Origin: Actinomycetes bacterium
GTDB taxonomy: Bacteria; Actinomycetota; Acidimicrobiia; Acidimicrobiales; Microtrichaceae
Assembly (NCBI GenBank): GCA_023423475.1
Contig: JAFAFN010000440.1
Span: 1 to 5,408, forward strand
Direction: 5' to 3'
Length of the DNA: 5,408 nt
The stretch's first letter is position 1. Every line of letters begins with the position of its first letter. Under the pieces are notes generated by a model. It was not told the origin of the DNA, ran no database searches, and saw only the letters and a list, made by a program, of their open reading frames with translations. A program made the position numbers and the translations under genes. Positions 4,444 to 5,408 of the stretch are shown piece after piece.

Positions 4444-5408
4444 CGGGGGCACAACGTCCAGATGTCGAGGTCCAACAGGACGCCCGGGGCGTACTTGCCG
4501 TCCTCGCCACGCAGGGTCATCGAGGTGTCGCGGCCCTTGGTGGCGACGAGACGCAGGCGCAGCGCACCGACGCCGGGAGCCGACGTCTCGGCGGTGTCGA
4601 GCACCTCGGACCATGCGTAGACGGTGTCGCCGGCGAACGCCGGGCTGGTGTGCGCGCCCGAGTTGATCGCGGCGATCAGCTGGGCGTTCGCGAGGCCGTT
4701 GAACGACAACGCCCTGGCCAGCGAGATGATGTGTCCGCCGTAGATCAAGCGGCGACCGTCGTCGCGGGCCTCGACGTTGAAGTGCACCTTGGCGGTGTTC
4801 TGCCAGAGGCGGGTCGCGAGCATGTGCTCGGACTCCTCGAGGGTCACGCCGTCGACGTGGTCGATCTTCTCTCCCACCGCGTAGTCGCCCCAGCGGTACG
4901 GCGACACGGCGAGTGCGTCGTCGTAGTTCGTGAAGTCGAGGCCGTCGGGGATGATGAGGTCGGCCGCCGCGACGTGGTCCGCCAGGTCGGGCACGACGGT
5001 CTCGGGCGCGGGGGCGTCGACGTCGGACTTGCGGACCATGACCCACCGGGCCCAGTCGATCGCGACCTCGTCGCGCTGGTTCAACGCGGTCGAACGCACG
5101 TAGACGACGCCGGTCTTGCCGTTGGAGTTCTCCTTCAGCCCGATGACCTCGGAGACGGCACGCAGCGTGTCGCCCGGATGCACGGGACGGTGGAAGCGGC
5201 ACTCGGCGTAGCCCAGGTTGGCCACCGCGTTCAGCGAGATGTCCGGCACCGTCTTGCCGAAGGCGATGTGGAAGCCGATCAGCTCTTCGACAGGCGCCGG
5301 GACCAGGCCGGATGCAGCGGCGAACTCGTCCGAGGACGGGAGCGCGAAGCGCGTCGGGTACAGCGAGCCGTAGAGGGCCCGGTCACCGACGGTCACCGTC
5401 CTGGGTGT
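4440..5408 (-). CDS. mch: Mesaconyl-CoA hydratase (MaoC-like double hot-dog), N-terminus outside the window
   Basis: This enzyme interconverts mesaconyl-CoA (2-methylfumaryl-CoA) and beta-methylmalyl-CoA in the ethylmalonyl-CoA pathway of acetyl-CoA assimilation. The visible 322 residues contain stretches I recognise from characterised family members: D-I-S-L-N-A-V-A-N-L-G-Y-A-E-C-R-F, then V-I-G-L-K-E-N-S-N-G-K-T-G-V-V-Y-V-R-S-T, then EHMLATRLWQNTAKVHFN, and GGHIISLARALSFNGLAN. The layout is two hot-dog halves, at about 1-130 and 165-322. In the second half, the D-x-N-P-x-H hydratase motif of ordinary MaoC proteins appears as N-T-A-K-V-H (visible residues 194-199), keeping the His. Although a GTG occurs at 5396-5394, the frame remains open to the edge and reads T-P-R-T-V-T-V-G-D, matching the family's internal sequence. 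The true start is therefore about 20-25 codons beyond the window. Its stop overlaps the DUF4287 start. Genes for the lyase or mutase steps may lie beyond the right edge. Confidence 0.9.
   Translation of the reverse strand, partial: TPRTVTVGDRALYGSLYPTRFALPSSDEFAAASGLVPAPVEELIGFHIAFGKTVPDISLNAVANLGYAECRFHRPVHPGDTLRAVSEVIGLKENSNGKTGVVYVRSTALNQRDEVAIDWARWVMVRKSDVDAPAPETVVPDLADHVAAADLIIPDGLDFTNYDDALAVSPYRWGDYAVGEKIDHVDGVTLEESEHMLATRLWQNTAKVHFNVEARDDGRRLIYGGHIISLARALSFNGLANAQLIAAINSGAHTSPAFAGDTVYAWSEVLDTAETSAPGVGALRLRLVATKGRDTSMTLRGEDGKYAPGVLLDLDIWTLCPR

Noticed and set aside
5394..5396. GTG at 5396-5394 as the start of the minus-strand hydratase
   Set aside because: The frame stays open to the window edge, and its residues T-P-R-T continue the family's conserved sequence. 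This GTG is therefore an internal valine codon and the gene is truncated by the window.

Overview
The window is GC-rich and shows strong G/C preference at third codon positions. It has dense, overlapping genes, GTG starts and few Shine-Dalgarno sequences. Together with the gene families present, this suggests a high-GC actinobacterium; an acidimicrobial or related lineage is only a guess. Nothing points to phage, transposon, CRISPR or RNA genes.

Layout: (1) positions 1-158 hold the C-terminus of a plus-strand gene, probably an SRPBCC/AHSA1-type small-ligand-binding protein. (2) A plus-strand cluster follows: a single-domain AraC-type regulator (195-623), a VOC (glyoxalase-fold) protein (629-1054) and a DUF1905/YdeI-like protein (1051-1524). 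(3) A 130-base gap (1525-1654) carries a plausible ECF42-type promoter and a short hairpin. (4) A DGPF/YCII protein (1655-2023) overlaps by 4 bases with a 428-residue ECF42-type sigma factor (2020-3306), which has a DUF6596/TPR C-terminal extension. (5) An RhtA-like EamA exporter (3321-4217) follows on the same strand. (6) On the minus strand, converging on the exporter, lies a mesaconyl-CoA hydratase that runs off the right edge (4440-5408). A 71-residue DUF4287 protein (4228-4443) overlaps its end by 4 bases.

How the genes may work together: the DGPF-sigma pair matches the known ECF42 arrangement. There the sigma factor has no anti-sigma gene, is controlled through its own C-terminal extension, and transcribes the adjacent DGPF gene from a TGTCGA-type promoter. 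The AraC-VOC-YdeI cluster and the upstream SRPBCC remnant are small putative ligand-binding proteins that often sit near such modules. Their substrates cannot be read from sequence. The minus-strand hydratase belongs to the ethylmalonyl-CoA pathway of acetyl-CoA assimilation and is unrelated to the sigma module.

The most unusual non-coding signal is a perfect 17-bp inverted repeat with a 4-base loop (2040-2077), inside the sigma gene just after its start and just past the DGPF stop codon. I see no clearly novel multi-gene system. The best leads are that hairpin, the ECF42 promoter candidate, and the TANNNT-N7-start (leaderless-type) arrangements before the AraC and VOC genes.
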